The notes: generated from the sequence alone by a model not told the origin. Positions 46,719 to 55,543 are shown, numbered from the stretch's first letter. The stretch is 64,000 nucleotides of DNA from Bifidobacterium magnum (GCF_000741255.1 NZ_JGZB01000004.1:372001-436000); one strand, 5' to 3'. Program-made: numbers and translations.

Positions 46719-46724
46719 TATACT
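46719..46724 (+). promoter_or_regulatory. -10 element of thyA
   Basis: TATACT, 7 nt, ATG: leaderless arrangement. Confidence 0.55.
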
Positions 46725-46731
46725 AGGGGGC

Positions 46732-47604
46732 ATGCCTTTGACTGTTCAAGACCTTGCAGATATCCGCAGCCAAGTACCTGCGCGCCCTGACACCGACGTT
46801 CCCATGCCTTATGAGGACTTGCTCCGCAAGATTCTCATGGAAGGCGCATTGAAGAATGACCGTACGGGAACGGGAACCATCTCATTATTCGGTCAACAAA
46901 TGCGATTTGATTTGAGCAAAGGATTCCCGCTGCTCACTACGAAACGCGTCTTTTTCAAGGGCGTTGCGTACGAATTGCTATGGTTCCTCAAAGGCTCCGG
47001 CAATATCAATTGGTTGCTTGAGAACAACGTGCATATCTGGGACGAGTGGGCCGACGAAAACGGCGACTTGGGCCCCGTGTACGGCGTGCAGTGGCGCAGC
47101 TGGCCCGCGCCCACGCCCGAGGACCCCGATCGTACGATCGATCAGATCACGAACGTGCTCAATATGATGAAAACCAATCCGGACTCGCGCCGCATGGTGG
47201 TAACGGCGTGGAACCCGGCCGAGGTCGAGAGCATGGCGTTGCCGCCATGCCACGCGTTGTTCCAGTTCTATGTCGCGGACGGCAAACTCAGCTGCCAGCT
47301 GTACCAGCGTTCATGCGACATGTTCCTGGGAGTGCCGTTCAATATCGCTTCCTATTCGCTGCTCACCATGATGATGGCGCAGCAAGCCGGATTGGAACTG
47401 GGGGAGTTCGTATGGACGGGCGGCGATTGCCATATCTATGACAATCATATTGACCAGGTGCTCACGCAGTTGGGGCGTGAGCCGTACCCGTATCCGACCA
47501 TGAAAATCCGCAAGGCCGATTCGTTGTTCGACTATACGTACGACGATTTCGAAATTGTCGATTATCGGTACCATCCCACCATTAAGGCCCCGGTTGCGGT
47601 CTGA
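46732..47604 (+). CDS. thyA: Thymidylate synthase
   Basis: Methylates dUMP to dTMP with methylene-THF, producing dihydrofolate that the next gene reduces. The 290-residue protein has the catalytic Cys in [18 protein letters not shown] near the N-terminus and [17 protein letters not shown]. Leaderless start. The folA gene follows after 49 nt. Confidence 0.97.
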   Translation: MPLTVQDLADIRSQVPARPDTDVPMPYEDLLRKILMEGALKNDRTGTGTISLFGQQMRFDLSKGFPLLTTKRVFFKGVAYELLWFLKGSGNINWLLENNVHIWDEWADENGDLGPVYGVQWRSWPAPTPEDPDRTIDQITNVLNMMKTNPDSRRMVVTAWNPAEVESMALPPCHALFQFYVADGKLSCQLYQRSCDMFLGVPFNIASYSLLTMMMAQQAGLELGEFVWTGGDCHIYDNHIDQVLTQLGREPYPYPTMKIRKADSLFDYTYDDFEIVDYRYHPTIKAPVAV

Positions 47605-47653
47605 GCCACACAATAGACTGTGAGCCGACTAAAGATTTCAAGGAGTGAAAGAA

Positions 47654-48346
47654 ATGGAGCACGATAGTAGCCGCAGTGGCTATCACGAACCCGAGCCCGG
47701 ATTTGCCGGGCAGGAAGATCTCGAGGACGATTGGGGAGACGATTTTCCCAAGACGTTTTCGATCAATCTCATTTGGGCGCAGGGCGTTGATATGTTGGGA
47801 CGCTCGGGCGCCATTGGATTCGACGGCGGCATGCCGTGGCATCTTTCGGAAGATATGCGTCGTTTCAAGGAACTGACGGTCTCGCATCCTGTGATTATGG
47901 GACGCAAGACGTGGGAATCGCTTCCAAAGAAGTCGCGACCGCTGGAAAGCCGTGACAATATCGTGGTGTCGCGCAATCCGGAGTATGTGGCCCCGGGTGC
48001 GAGCGTGGTAGATAGCGTGGACGACGCGTTGGACCTGGCCCGTCAGGAAGCGATTCCGGACGACGGCCTGGATCGCAGCGAAATTTGGGTGATTGGCGGC
48101 GCACAGCTGTTCGAGGAGACGCTTCCTTTCGCCACCAAGCTGTATGTGACGCAGATCGACACGCAAGTTGAAGCGGACACCTATGCTCCGGATCTGGACC
48201 GGCTGTTGGCGAGTGGCCAGTGGGAGTTGACCGAACGTACGGGCTGGAAGACTCCAGAACGTACGGGAGACTCGTCGATCCGCCGGTACCGCTTCCTCAC
48301 TCTTGAGCGTCGCGGTTCGCGGGACGAGGATCTTGAGGAAGAATAA
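47654..48346 (+). CDS. folA: Dihydrofolate reductase
   Basis: Regenerates tetrahydrofolate after thymidylate synthesis. The 230-residue product has an acidic N-terminal extension of about 35-40 residues, then the DHFR core: SGAIGFDGGMPWHLSEDM, IMGRKTWESLP and IWVIGGAQLFEE. AGGAG lies 8 nt before the ATG at 47654; a GTG at 47645 overlaps it. Operon with thyA and the phosphatase gene. Confidence 0.95.
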   Translation: MEHDSSRSGYHEPEPGFAGQEDLEDDWGDDFPKTFSINLIWAQGVDMLGRSGAIGFDGGMPWHLSEDMRRFKELTVSHPVIMGRKTWESLPKKSRPLESRDNIVVSRNPEYVAPGASVVDSVDDALDLARQEAIPDDGLDRSEIWVIGGAQLFEETLPFATKLYVTQIDTQVEADTYAPDLDRLLASGQWELTERTGWKTPERTGDSSIRRYRFLTLERRGSRDEDLEEE

Positions 48347-48347
48347 T

Positions 48348-48863
48348 ATGAGCGAAGAGCATCCATATACTGTAATGACCGTCTGCACGGGCAATATTTG
48401 CCGCTCTCCGATGGGTGAGATCGTGCTGCGCAACGAGTTCGCCAAGCGCGGCCTGTCCGATCGCGTACGCGTGCTTTCCAGCGGCGTCAGCGACGAAGAG
48501 TACGGCAATCCGATCGACCGCCGTGCCGTGCGTGTGCTCAAGGAACGCGGATACGAGCTTCCTGAGCGTCATTTTGCGCACCGTGTCACGCGCGACGAAA
48601 TCGCGCAGACCGATTTGTTCCTGCCAATGACCGCTTCACATATGGCGTCGCTGAAGCATATTCTGCCCGCGACCAAGCAGGGCGAGGTGCATATGTACCG
48701 CAGCTTCGATCCGGCGCTTCCCAAGCCGAAGGCCGGCCATGAAAGCAGCATCGATCTCGTGGATCCGTGGTATGGCGGCATGCGCGATTTCCAGATCGCC
48801 ATCGACCAGATCGAGGAGGCGGCGCCGTATATCGCTGACTGGGTCGAGCAGCAGCTTGACTGA
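48348..48863 (+). CDS. Low-molecular-weight protein tyrosine phosphatase
   Basis: A 171-residue phosphatase with the active-site loop VCTGNICRSPMGE (Cys and Arg of C-x5-R) near residue 13 and the general-acid Asp in DLVDPWYGG. It starts one base after the folA stop, with TTGAGGAAG in the end of folA as ribosome binding site. Substrate unknown; no partner kinase in the window. Confidence 0.92.
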   Translation: MSEEHPYTVMTVCTGNICRSPMGEIVLRNEFAKRGLSDRVRVLSSGVSDEEYGNPIDRRAVRVLKERGYELPERHFAHRVTRDEIAQTDLFLPMTASHMASLKHILPATKQGEVHMYRSFDPALPKPKAGHESSIDLVDPWYGGMRDFQIAIDQIEEAAPYIADWVEQQLD

Positions 48864-48912
48864 TTGGCGCCTGTACCGCCTGTGCCGCGGACGGGACGCT
48901 TGATATATACGA

Positions 48913-48947
48913 AATGGGGGGGGCACGCCAAGCGCGGCCCCCCCATT
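48913..48947. terminator. Hairpin with G8/C7 arms between convergent genes
   Basis: AATGGGGGGG pairs with CCCCCCCATT around a short loop (CACGCCAAGCGCGG). It probably ends transcription of the phosphatase and galE genes. The eight-G run is prone to sequencing-length errors but is non-coding. Confidence 0.6.
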
Positions 48948-48977
48948 GTTATGTTCGGACTAATGCCGGTGCTGGGC

Positions 48978-49985
48978 TCAGTCGGTCTGCTTCCAGGTGG
49001 CGACGTCGATGTGGTGCTCCGGGTTGGCCTGCCATGCGTCCCAAGCGGACTGCACGATCTCTTCCACGTCGTACTTGGCGTGCCAATCCATTTCCGTGTT
49101 GATGCGCGTGGCGTCGCCGATCAGCTGCGGCGGATCGCCCGCACGGCGAGCCATGACGGTTTCGGTGAACGGCAGGCCCGTCACTTCCTTGACTTCGTCC
49201 ACGATCTGGCGCACGGACGTGCCCTTGCCCGTACCGACATTGAAGACGTCGTACTTGCGCTCGTCGCGGTCGAGATAGTCGAGGGCTGCCACGTGAGCGT
49301 CCGCCAGGTCGGACACGTGGATGTAGTCGCGAATGCAGGTGCCGTCCGGAGTCGGGTAATCGTCGCCGAAGATAGCCGGGGCCTTGCCCTGCTTCAAACG
49401 GTTGAACAGCATCGGGATAAGGTTCAGGATGGCCGGATCCTCGAGTTCCACCGGGCCGCAGCCGGCCACATTGAAGTAGCGCAGGCCGCAGAAGCGAATG
49501 CCGAACGGCTCTTCGCAAGCGCGCGCCATCCACTCGCCGAACAGCTTGGTCTGGCCGTACGGGTTGATCGGGTTCATCTGCACGTCCTCGGGAACCACGT
49601 CGACTGGCGGCTCGCCGTAGGTGGCGGCGGAGGAGGAGAACACGAGCTTCTTGACGTCGGCGTTCTTCATGGCTTCAAGCACGTTGAGCATGCCGTTGAT
49701 GTTCTGCTGGTAGTACCACAGCGGCTTTTCCACGGATTCGCCGACCTGCTTGCGTGCGGCGAAGTGGATTACGGCGTCCACGTCCTCGTCCTTCATGATC
49801 TGGGCAAGGCGTTCGGCTGCGCCCGGATCGGACACGTCCATGCCGTACAGGCGGGAATCACCAATGCGCGTCGGCTTGCCGTAGCTCAGATCGTCTACGA
49901 CCACAACTTTCTCACCCTTCTCGTGAAGAGCGTGGACCACGTGCGCGCCAATGTATCCGCATCCGCCGGTGACGAGAACTGTCAT
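48978..49985 (-). CDS. galE: UDP-glucose 4-epimerase
   Basis: Interconverts UDP-glucose and UDP-galactose in the Leloir pathway and for cell-wall polysaccharide. The 335-residue extended SDR has TGGCGYIGAHV (NAD loop), FSSSAATYGEP (catalytic Ser/Thr region) and Tyr/Lys in NPYGQTKLFGE. AGGAAAGG lies before the ATG on the minus strand. Bifidobacteria often carry more than one galE. Confidence 0.94.
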   Translation of the reverse strand: MTVLVTGGCGYIGAHVVHALHEKGEKVVVVDDLSYGKPTRIGDSRLYGMDVSDPGAAERLAQIMKDEDVDAVIHFAARKQVGESVEKPLWYYQQNINGMLNVLEAMKNADVKKLVFSSSAATYGEPPVDVVPEDVQMNPINPYGQTKLFGEWMARACEEPFGIRFCGLRYFNVAGCGPVELEDPAILNLIPMLFNRLKQGKAPAIFGDDYPTPDGTCIRDYIHVSDLADAHVAALDYLDRDERKYDVFNVGTGKGTSVRQIVDEVKEVTGLPFTETVMARRAGDPPQLIGDATRINTEMDWHAKYDVEEIVQSAWDAWQANPEHHIDVATWKQTD

Positions 49986-50215
49986 GATTGACCTTTCCTA
50001 ATAATCTATGTATCAAGTGCTGATTGTAGAACGAATGTGACCCCATTGCCCTCATCGGCGAGAGTGCGTGCCAAATCGTTCGATTTATGTTCTACTATGT
50101 TAAGTTTTGATTGATTTTGAGTATAGCACGCATATGCCGCATGGTGGCCAGCGGAACGCAAATTTATGAACAATTTCTTCAAATTCGCCAATCCATATGG
50201 TAGTGCACGTGTGCC

Positions 50216-50233
50216 GGAACGTCGAGACGTTCC
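50216..50233. promoter_or_regulatory. Perfect palindrome upstream of trmB
   Basis: GGAACGTC, GA, GACGTTCC, ten bases before the presumed TATAA -10 (50244) of trmB. Candidate operator. Confidence 0.4.
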
Positions 50234-50255
50234 CGGTTTGCCTTATAAATGAGAT

Positions 50256-51059
50256 ATGGAAGAAGTGACTGACGCAATGCGCAATCGTAAAGTACTCTCA
50301 TTTGTACGACGCTCCGGCCGGCTTGACGCGCGCCTCCAGCGCGCCTGGGACCGGTATGCCGACCAATACCTGCTCCCGATCGCCGAAGAAGAGGGAAGCC
50401 TGACCGTCCCCGAGCACTTTGCGTTGGACGCGGCGTATGTCCGCGACCATTGGGGTAACGACAACCCGCTTATCGTCGAAATCGGCAGCGGACAGGGCGA
50501 GAATGTGGTCGCCGCGGCCGCCGCACATCCCGAACTCAATTTCCTCGCCGTGGAAGTCTACGATCCGGGTGTCGCGCACACCATGCTGCTCGCCGGCAAG
50601 CAGGAGCTGGCCAATCTCAAAATCGCCCAAGTCAACGCGCCCGAACTGTTGGCCGCGGCGGCTGAAGGAAGCCTCGCCGAAGTATGGACGTTCTTCCCAG
50701 ATCCGTGGCCGAAAATGAAGCACCACAAGCGCCGCATCGTGCAACCGGAACTGGCTGCGGACGTGCGCAAGGCGCTCGCGGATGGCGGTAGCTGGCGCAT
50801 CGCCACGGATATCGAGGACTATGCGCTGCATGTACACGAAATTATGGACGGCCGCACCGATTTTACCAACGCGGGCTCGCTGACCGTAAGCCTGCCTGTT
50901 GAACACGTAGGCAAAGGCAACGCCGATATGGCCGCCGCCATGGAACACGCCGACTTTGCGGAATCGGAGCGTTTCGAGGGGCGTATTCTGACAAATTTCG
51001 AAAAGAAAGGCCTGCAAGCGAACCGCGTGATCCACGATTTCACCTATGTGACGGCGTGA
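50256..51059 (+). CDS. trmB: tRNA (guanine-N7-)-methyltransferase
   Basis: Forms m7G46 in tRNA with S-adenosylmethionine. The 267-residue protein has the SAM loop [12 protein letters not shown] and [14 protein letters not shown], diagnostic for TrmB. No Shine-Dalgarno; TATAAAT lies 6 nt before the ATG, so the message may be leaderless. Two tRNA-Glu genes follow. Confidence 0.94.
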   Translation: MEEVTDAMRNRKVLSFVRRSGRLDARLQRAWDRYADQYLLPIAEEEGSLTVPEHFALDAAYVRDHWGNDNPLIVEIGSGQGENVVAAAAAHPELNFLAVEVYDPGVAHTMLLAGKQELANLKIAQVNAPELLAAAAEGSLAEVWTFFPDPWPKMKHHKRRIVQPELAADVRKALADGGSWRIATDIEDYALHVHEIMDGRTDFTNAGSLTVSLPVEHVGKGNADMAAAMEHADFAESERFEGRILTNFEKKGLQANRVIHDFTYVTA

Positions 51060-51115
51060 TGCTGTGATTGATCGCGCTATCGCATAGTCCGCGACACGCT
51101 CGCAACACGCCGAAC

Positions 51116-51143
51116 TTGCATATCTCGCAAGCTCAGGTAATAT
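51116..51143 (+). promoter_or_regulatory. Promoter of the tRNA-Glu pair
   Basis: TTGCAT, 16 nt, TAATAT followed by AAA, 18 nt before the first tRNA-Glu. The same -10 context GTAATATAAA recurs before tRNA-Asp. Confidence 0.6.
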
Positions 51144-51161
51144 AAATCGAGTTGTGTCGAA

Positions 51162-51233
51162 GCCCCCTTCGTCTAACGGTTAGGACACCAGACTTTCAAT
51201 CTGACAACAAGAGTTCGACTCTCTTAGGGGGTA
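51162..51233 (+). tRNA. tRNA-Glu (anticodon UUC), copy 1
   Basis: 72 nt, no encoded CCA. Acceptor GCCCCCT/AGGGGGT, anticodon loop CTTTCAA, T loop TTCGACT. Identical to copy 2. Confidence 0.95.
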
Positions 51234-51279
51234 CAAAGTCCGGCAAGTACAATGCTTGGCGGATCAAATAATTGAATAC

Positions 51280-51354
51280 GCCCCCTTCGTCTAACGGTTA
51301 GGACACCAGACTTTCAATCTGACAACAAGAGTTCGACTCTCTTAGGGGGTACCA
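51280..51354 (+). tRNA. tRNA-Glu (anticodon UUC), copy 2
   Basis: 75 nt with encoded CCA; otherwise identical to copy 1, 46 nt downstream. Confidence 0.95.
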
Positions 51355-51358
51355 ATAA

Positions 51359-51386
51359 GGAAGGGCACCAGTTGGTGCCCTTTTTC
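51359..51386 (+). terminator. Terminator of the tRNA-Glu operon
   Basis: AAGGGCACC, AGTT, GGTGCCCTTTTT directly after copy 2. Confidence 0.92.
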
Positions 51387-51408
51387 GTATATCTTCCATG
51401 GTTGTCGC

Positions 51409-51522
51409 CTAGGCCGACTGGTGTGCGGACTCTTCCATTTCCATAATGATGGTGCGGTGGTCCATCGTCAGTTCCGGCGCAAACAAGTGGTCGTTCATCG
51501 AGTTCAAATATGGCTGTACCAT
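51409..51522 (-). CDS. Possible small acidic peptide
   Basis: A 37-codon frame (MVQPYLNSMNDHLFAPEL, ending MEESAHQSA) with GAAGGGA 6 nt before its ATG. It is the only short frame in this gap with a plausible ribosome binding site. No family recognised; it may be chance. GGCTGTACC over its start is mirrored by GGTACAGCC 30 nt upstream. Confidence 0.28.
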   Translation of the reverse strand: MVQPYLNSMNDHLFAPELTMDHRTIIMEMEESAHQSA

Positions 51523-51878
51523 GACTTTCCCTTCTATGTAAGTTCGTGGGTACAGCCGTCCAGTCAATCAGGGAAGGGCGGGTTTGGGAAGGGGCCTCCA
51601 GCTCGTGGAACGGATGTGTCCAAATTAATCGCGCGAGTGTGCAGAAAAGATTTGATACTGTATACAAATTCAGAGCGCCATTTATAGGCATTTTATGTAT
51701 ATGTATCGCATTTAAAACCATTGACGAAACGTTTTATTTTCCTGTTGGGATACTATTCCTTCATTTTGAAGATACGAGAATTTTTGGATTTATGATACTT
51801 TTTTAGTAACGCGCCGCAGGGTAGCGGCGGGTTTATGACATGCGTGGCATTGGGGCCGCGCTAGGGGGGATCAACATT
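51523..51878. other. AT-rich gap before the ascorbate-type PTS
   Basis: Together with the small frame before it, about 500 bases without a firm gene. Bases about 51640-51810 are conspicuously AT-rich compared with the flanks. A small hairpin (GCCGC/GCGGC, 51815-51832) precedes the PTS genes. TTGACG at 51721 could be a -35, but no matching -10 at standard spacing is seen. Confidence 0.5.
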
Positions 51879-52325
51879 ATGGTAGATTTCACTGGATTTT
51901 TGCCTGACGAGGCGTTTGCCCTCGATGTGACGGCGCAAAACTGGCAAGACGCCATTCGTCTGGCCGGCCAAGGGCTTGTCGATTCGGGCGCGACCAAACC
52001 GGGCTACACCGATGAAATGATTGAGACGGTCAACAAATTGGGGCCGTATATCGTGATCGCGCCGGGACTGGCATTGGCGCATTCGCGTCCGTCCGATTCG
52101 GTAATGCGCTCGGGACTGAGCTGGGTCCGGCTTGCCGAGCCCGTGGAGTTCGGCAGCAAGAACAACGATCCCGTCTCACTGGTGATCGGCCTGGCCGGAC
52201 GCGATGAAAACGAACATCTTGAAGTGATGTCCGCCATCGCTTCCGCGCTCGTCAATCCCGGCAAGGTCAAGGCGTTGGCTGACGCGCAAACGCCGGCGGA
52301 AATTCGCGCCATTCTCGAATCGTGA
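51879..52325 (+). CDS. ulaC: PTS IIA component, ascorbate/mannitol-fructose type
   Basis: Receives phosphate from HPr and passes it to IIB. The 148-residue protein has the active His in APGLALAHSRPSDSV, the pattern of the SgaA/UlaC and fructose-mannitol IIA family. AGGGGGGA lies 8 nt before the ATG at 51879. First of three PTS genes on one strand; substrate assigned from the IIC partner. Confidence 0.85.
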   Translation: MVDFTGFLPDEAFALDVTAQNWQDAIRLAGQGLVDSGATKPGYTDEMIETVNKLGPYIVIAPGLALAHSRPSDSVMRSGLSWVRLAEPVEFGSKNNDPVSLVIGLAGRDENEHLEVMSAIASALVNPGKVKALADAQTPAEIRAILES

Positions 52326-52377
52326 GCTGCTGGCGCTCGTCTAGTTGTAACCAAAACCCAACAAAGGAGTGGAAATT

Positions 52378-52647
52378 ATGGATATTCTCTGCGTATGCGG
52401 AATGGGCATCGGCACTTCCGTACTGTTGAAGACCAATGTGGAACAGGCCGCGGCCGATCTGGGCATGGATGTGGTGGTCACCACGTCGGATGCCGGAAGC
52501 GCCAAGGGCACCGCCAATATGAATGATTTGGTGCTCACTTCGGCGGAATTGGCCCCCGAATTGGAGGGAACCACCACGCTTGTGGAGGCCATTTCCAACT
52601 TTATGGATCTTGAAGAGATCAAGGATGTGCTGGAGCGTTACGCATAA
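52378..52647 (+). CDS. ulaB: PTS IIB component, ascorbate type
   Basis: An 89-residue IIB with the phosphorylatable Cys in ILCVCGMGIGTS near the N-terminus, as in SgaB/UlaB. AAAGGAG lies 8 nt before the ATG; a GTG at 52369 overlaps the binding site. It is 52 nt after the IIA gene. Confidence 0.85.
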   Translation: MDILCVCGMGIGTSVLLKTNVEQAAADLGMDVVVTTSDAGSAKGTANMNDLVLTSAELAPELEGTTTLVEAISNFMDLEEIKDVLERYA

Positions 52648-52671
52648 CTGACGCGCGGCCAATACGGTATT

Positions 52672-52761
52672 CGGGTATGCGGTCGCCGAGAGAACGGTCG
52701 TATACCCGGCGCCTCGCAGTCAAGGGAGACTGCGGAGTGCATGGCCCCATTCTTCGTGGGG
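52672..52761 (+). promoter_or_regulatory. Three successive hairpins between ulaB and ulaA
   Basis: CGGGTATGCG/CGTATACCCG (52672-52708), CGCAGTC/GACTGCG (52715-52734) and CCCCA/TGGGG (52745-52761) follow one another in the 142-nt gap. No T run. Possible RNA-processing or stability elements setting the ratio of soluble to membrane components. Confidence 0.6.
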
Positions 52762-52789
52762 GAACTTAAGAAGAAGGGAATGCAGAACA

Positions 52790-54313
52790 ATGGATGTTCT
52801 TGTCACTATTTTGAATTTCATAAGCCAGCAGATTTTGAATGTGCCGGCATACTTGATCGGCATTATTGCCGCAATCGGCTTGATCGCTTTGAAACGCTCG
52901 GCAGGACAAGTGATTTCCGGAGCGTTGAAGGCCGCAATGGGCTATCTGATCCTCGGTGCGGGCGCCAGCGTGGTGACCGCAGCTCTGGATCCGTTCGGAA
53001 CCTTGGTGTTCAAGGCGACGGGCGCCCAAGGCGTGGTGCCCACCAACGAAGTGATTACGGCGCAAGCAGCGCAGCAGTTTGGCGCATCCAGCGCTTACAT
53101 CATTGTGTTGAGCTTCATTTTCATGTTGCTTATCGCACGGTTCACACCACTGAAGTACATTTTCCTGACGGGACACCATATGGTGTTCATGTCCATGATG
53201 CTGGCGCTCGTACTGTCTGTGGGCTTCGGATCCGGGCATGATGTGCTGGTGGTGATTATTGGCGCATTGCTGATGGCTGTGGCCATGGTCGCCATGCCGG
53301 CGTTTACGCAGCCGTTTACCAATCGCGTTACGGGTTCGGACCAGATCTCCGTAGGCCATTTCAACTCGCTTGGCTATATGGCTTCGGGCGCGTTGGGATG
53401 CCTTGTCGGCAAGAAGTCGCGCTCCACGGAAGATATCAACTTCCCGAAGGGATTGAGCTTCCTGCGCGACTCCATGGTCTCCACCACGCTGCTGATGGTC
53501 GTGCTCTATTTGATCTTTGCCATTTGGGCCATTTTTGTGGTTCCCGCACAGGAACTGTTCAAGGTGTTCGCGAGCGCTCCGACCGATTATGGCGCCTACA
53601 TTATGGCCGCATTCGCGCAGGCGCTCCAGTTCGGCATTGGCGTGAGCATCATCCTGTATGGCGTGCGCATCATCCTCGGTGAGCTGGTTCCTGCTTTCCA
53701 AGGCATTGCGAACAAGGTCGTGCCGGGCGCCAAGCCGGCCCTCGACATTCCGATTGTGTTCCCGTACGGCGCCAACGCTTCCCTCATCGGATTCCTTTCC
53801 TCCTTCGTGGGAGGCCTTGTGGCATTGGGCATCATTGCTGTATGGATGGGCCCGCTGTGGGGCATTGCGCTGATTCTGCCGGGCATGGTTCCCCACTTCT
53901 TCGATGGTGGTGGTGCCGGCGTGTTCGGCAACGCGACAGGCGGTCGTGTGGGTGCTGTGGTGGGCGGTTTCGTCAACGGACTGCTCATTACCTTCCTGCC
54001 GGCTTCCCTAATGGGTGTGATGGGCTCCTATGGCGTTTCGAACTCCACCTTCGGCGATGCCGACTTCTGCTGGTATGGCACGATTGTGGGCCGTGTGGTC
54101 AATCTCGGATTCGCTCCGGGCGCGGTTGGCCTGATTGTGTTGGCTGTGGTGCTGTTTGTGGCGGCCTGGATCTGGCAGGTCAAGGTTGTGGACAAGGGCT
54201 GGCAGCCGGCCAAGGACCACTTCGCGTTTATCGACCAGGTAAAGGCCGAGGAAAAGGCGGCGGCCGAACAAGCTCGTGCCGAGCGCAAGGCGGCGCGCAA
54301 GGCCGCCAAATAA
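52790..54313 (+). CDS. ulaA: PTS IIC component, ascorbate (UlaA) family
   Basis: Membrane permease of 507 residues with about eleven hydrophobic segments; family blocks include GHHMVFMSMM, SDQISVGHFNSLGY, PHFFDGGGAGVFGNATGG and GDADFCWYGT, matching the UlaA/SgaT fold. The C-terminus is a charged Ala/Lys/Glu helix. GAAGGGA lies 10 nt before the ATG. The usual catabolic genes for ascorbate (ulaDEF, ulaG) are not nearby, so the actual sugar is uncertain. Confidence 0.88.
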   Translation: MDVLVTILNFISQQILNVPAYLIGIIAAIGLIALKRSAGQVISGALKAAMGYLILGAGASVVTAALDPFGTLVFKATGAQGVVPTNEVITAQAAQQFGASSAYIIVLSFIFMLLIARFTPLKYIFLTGHHMVFMSMMLALVLSVGFGSGHDVLVVIIGALLMAVAMVAMPAFTQPFTNRVTGSDQISVGHFNSLGYMASGALGCLVGKKSRSTEDINFPKGLSFLRDSMVSTTLLMVVLYLIFAIWAIFVVPAQELFKVFASAPTDYGAYIMAAFAQALQFGIGVSIILYGVRIILGELVPAFQGIANKVVPGAKPALDIPIVFPYGANASLIGFLSSFVGGLVALGIIAVWMGPLWGIALILPGMVPHFFDGGGAGVFGNATGGRVGAVVGGFVNGLLITFLPASLMGVMGSYGVSNSTFGDADFCWYGTIVGRVVNLGFAPGAVGLIVLAVVLFVAAWIWQVKVVDKGWQPAKDHFAFIDQVKAEEKAAAEQARAERKAARKAAK

Positions 54314-54362
54314 CCGGTAGCGGGCGTGGGTAATAGCCGCGTGCGGTTACCTGCGTTTAGTT

Positions 54363-54414
54363 GCATTGCAAGATGCGGGCGATGTCGTTATGAAGACGAT
54401 GCCGCCCGCAATGC
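54363..54414 (+). terminator. Long hairpin after the ascorbate-type PTS
   Basis: GCATT...GCGGGC on the left pairs with GCCCGC-AATGC on the right, with further pairing towards a TATGA loop. No T run, so termination is likely but not of the textbook kind. Confidence 0.55.
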
Positions 54415-54499
54415 ATGTCGACATGACAAGTGAAATACGATAATTGCCATCCGAACTCTCATGTTCATTTTTTTTGAGACGTTGAACATTCGTAACGTG

Positions 54500-55132
54500 G
54501 ACATGGGCTGACGGTCATATGTTTGAACGAGTAGTGTTGTCAGTATGGAAACAGCGGGACAACGGCGTGCCGTTGTTTCTTACCTATAGGTGCACAATAT
54601 GCAAACATATGTCCCCATATTCTTCTTCAACATATTCCAATGGGGGAGGAACCTGGAGATGCCAAGGTAACGGGTCCGTGCGTCCGAGTGCAGTATGCGC
54701 ATGGGAGTGGTTGAACCCGTGGAATCGGGTGCATGTGGCCTGTAATCGTAGCGGTAAATGTTGGTTTGCCGTGACGAAGGGGCTGAGGAAACCGTTCAAG
54801 AGGCGCTTGCGGCAGGGCCGTAGGCAAACGGTAGAAGGAAGAAGGCGAGTGAATGTCGCGCCAAGGAAGTGTGCGTGGCGCGGTATGGCGGGGGATGTTG
54901 GGCGAGGCGAAATATGGAAATATGGCAGAGCTTCGCCAAGCGGGCCGAGATGGATTCGCCGAGTAGCGGTAGCGGCGAATCGCGAGGAACGGCCCGTCAT
55001 ATGTGGTAACGATGACAATAGGACGAATTGGCGGATATGGGGCGCGAGAGGTCGCGCCGGTTCGCAGAGGTTTGTGCAAGTATGGAGCGGCCGGATCGTT
55101 GGTGGTAAGCCGATGGTCCGGCCGCTTTCATA
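54500..55132 (+). ncRNA. Candidate large structured non-coding RNA
   Basis: The interval 54415-55320 has no credible protein (long frames on both strands are Trp/Arg/Cys- or His/Pro-rich and lack codon structure). The plus strand is purine-rich with strong helices: CGCGCC/GGCGCG (54857-54882), GGCGAA/TTCGCC (54906-54937), CGGGCCG/CGGCCCG enclosing GATTCGCC/GGCGAATC with purine internal loops (54941-54996), GGCGCGA-GAGG-TCGCGCC (55041-55058) and a terminator-like AGCGGCCGGA/TCCGGCCGCT before TTTCAT (55086-55132). GTTTGCC/GGCAAAC and CCCCAT/ATGGGG add longer-range pairs. The boundaries are estimates. It sits between PTS and tRNA genes; it is not tmRNA, RNase P or SRP RNA by the motifs I can check. 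Confidence 0.5.
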
Positions 55133-55255
55133 TGGGAGTGCTTCGGTCTTTGAGGTGGCTGTGCGGGCGGTATGGTGTTCCTCCCTCGGGCTTGAAATGC
55201 AGTGCTTTTGACGTGTGATTGGTTGGCGCATGCCCCCTATACGACACGCCGTAAG

Positions 55256-55286
55256 TTGCGGTTTGAAATGGGTTGTGTAATATAAA
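55256..55286 (+). promoter_or_regulatory. Promoter of the tRNA-Asp/Asp/Phe operon
   Basis: TTGCGG, 16 nt, TAATAT followed by AAA, 40 nt before tRNA-Asp. It shares GTAATATAAA with the tRNA-Glu promoter. Confidence 0.6.
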
Positions 55287-55325
55287 CACCTGTTGCCGAG
55301 GAACGAGAGTTCTTCAGGAAACAGT

Positions 55326-55399
55326 GGCTCCGTAGCTCAGTTGGTTAGAGCGCCGCCCTGTCACGGCGGAGGTCACCGGTTCAAGTCCGGCCGGAGTCG
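55326..55399 (+). tRNA. tRNA-Asp (anticodon GUC), copy 1
   Basis: 74 nt, no CCA. Acceptor GGCTCCG/CGGAGTC, anticodon loop CTGTCAC region between GCCGC and GCGGA, T loop TTCAAGT. Confidence 0.95.
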
Positions 55400-55436
55400 C
55401 TTGGTCTGCATTTTGCTTGTCATGATGTAGGACAGT

Positions 55437-55510
55437 GGCTCCGTAGCTCAGTTGGTTAGAGCGCCGCCCTGTCACGGCGGAGGTCACCGGTTCAAGTCCG
55501 GCCGGAGTCG
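55437..55510 (+). tRNA. tRNA-Asp (anticodon GUC), copy 2
   Basis: Identical to copy 1 including the ACAGT just upstream; 74 nt, no CCA. Confidence 0.95.
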
Positions 55511-55543
55511 CGAGTTTTGAAGACTCCAGTTTTCAAAATTTAT

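Noticed and set aside
51314..51721. 135-codon minus-strand frame overlapping tRNA-Glu
   Set aside because: Its C-terminus is translated tRNA and terminator sequence, a common artefact.
54500..55132. tmRNA, RNase P RNA or SRP RNA
   Set aside because: No tRNA-like ends with a tag frame, no GAGGAAAGTC or ACAGAA core, no SRP GGAAGCAG-type tetraloop domain.
54519..55211. 230-codon plus-strand frame in the PTS-tRNA gap
   Set aside because: Trp, Arg and Cys-rich, no motif, no ribosome binding site at its start, and the same bases form strong helices; better explained as non-coding.
54584..55231. 215-codon minus-strand frame in the same gap
   Set aside because: Thr/Pro/His/Arg-rich with no recognisable domain; overlaps the candidate RNA.
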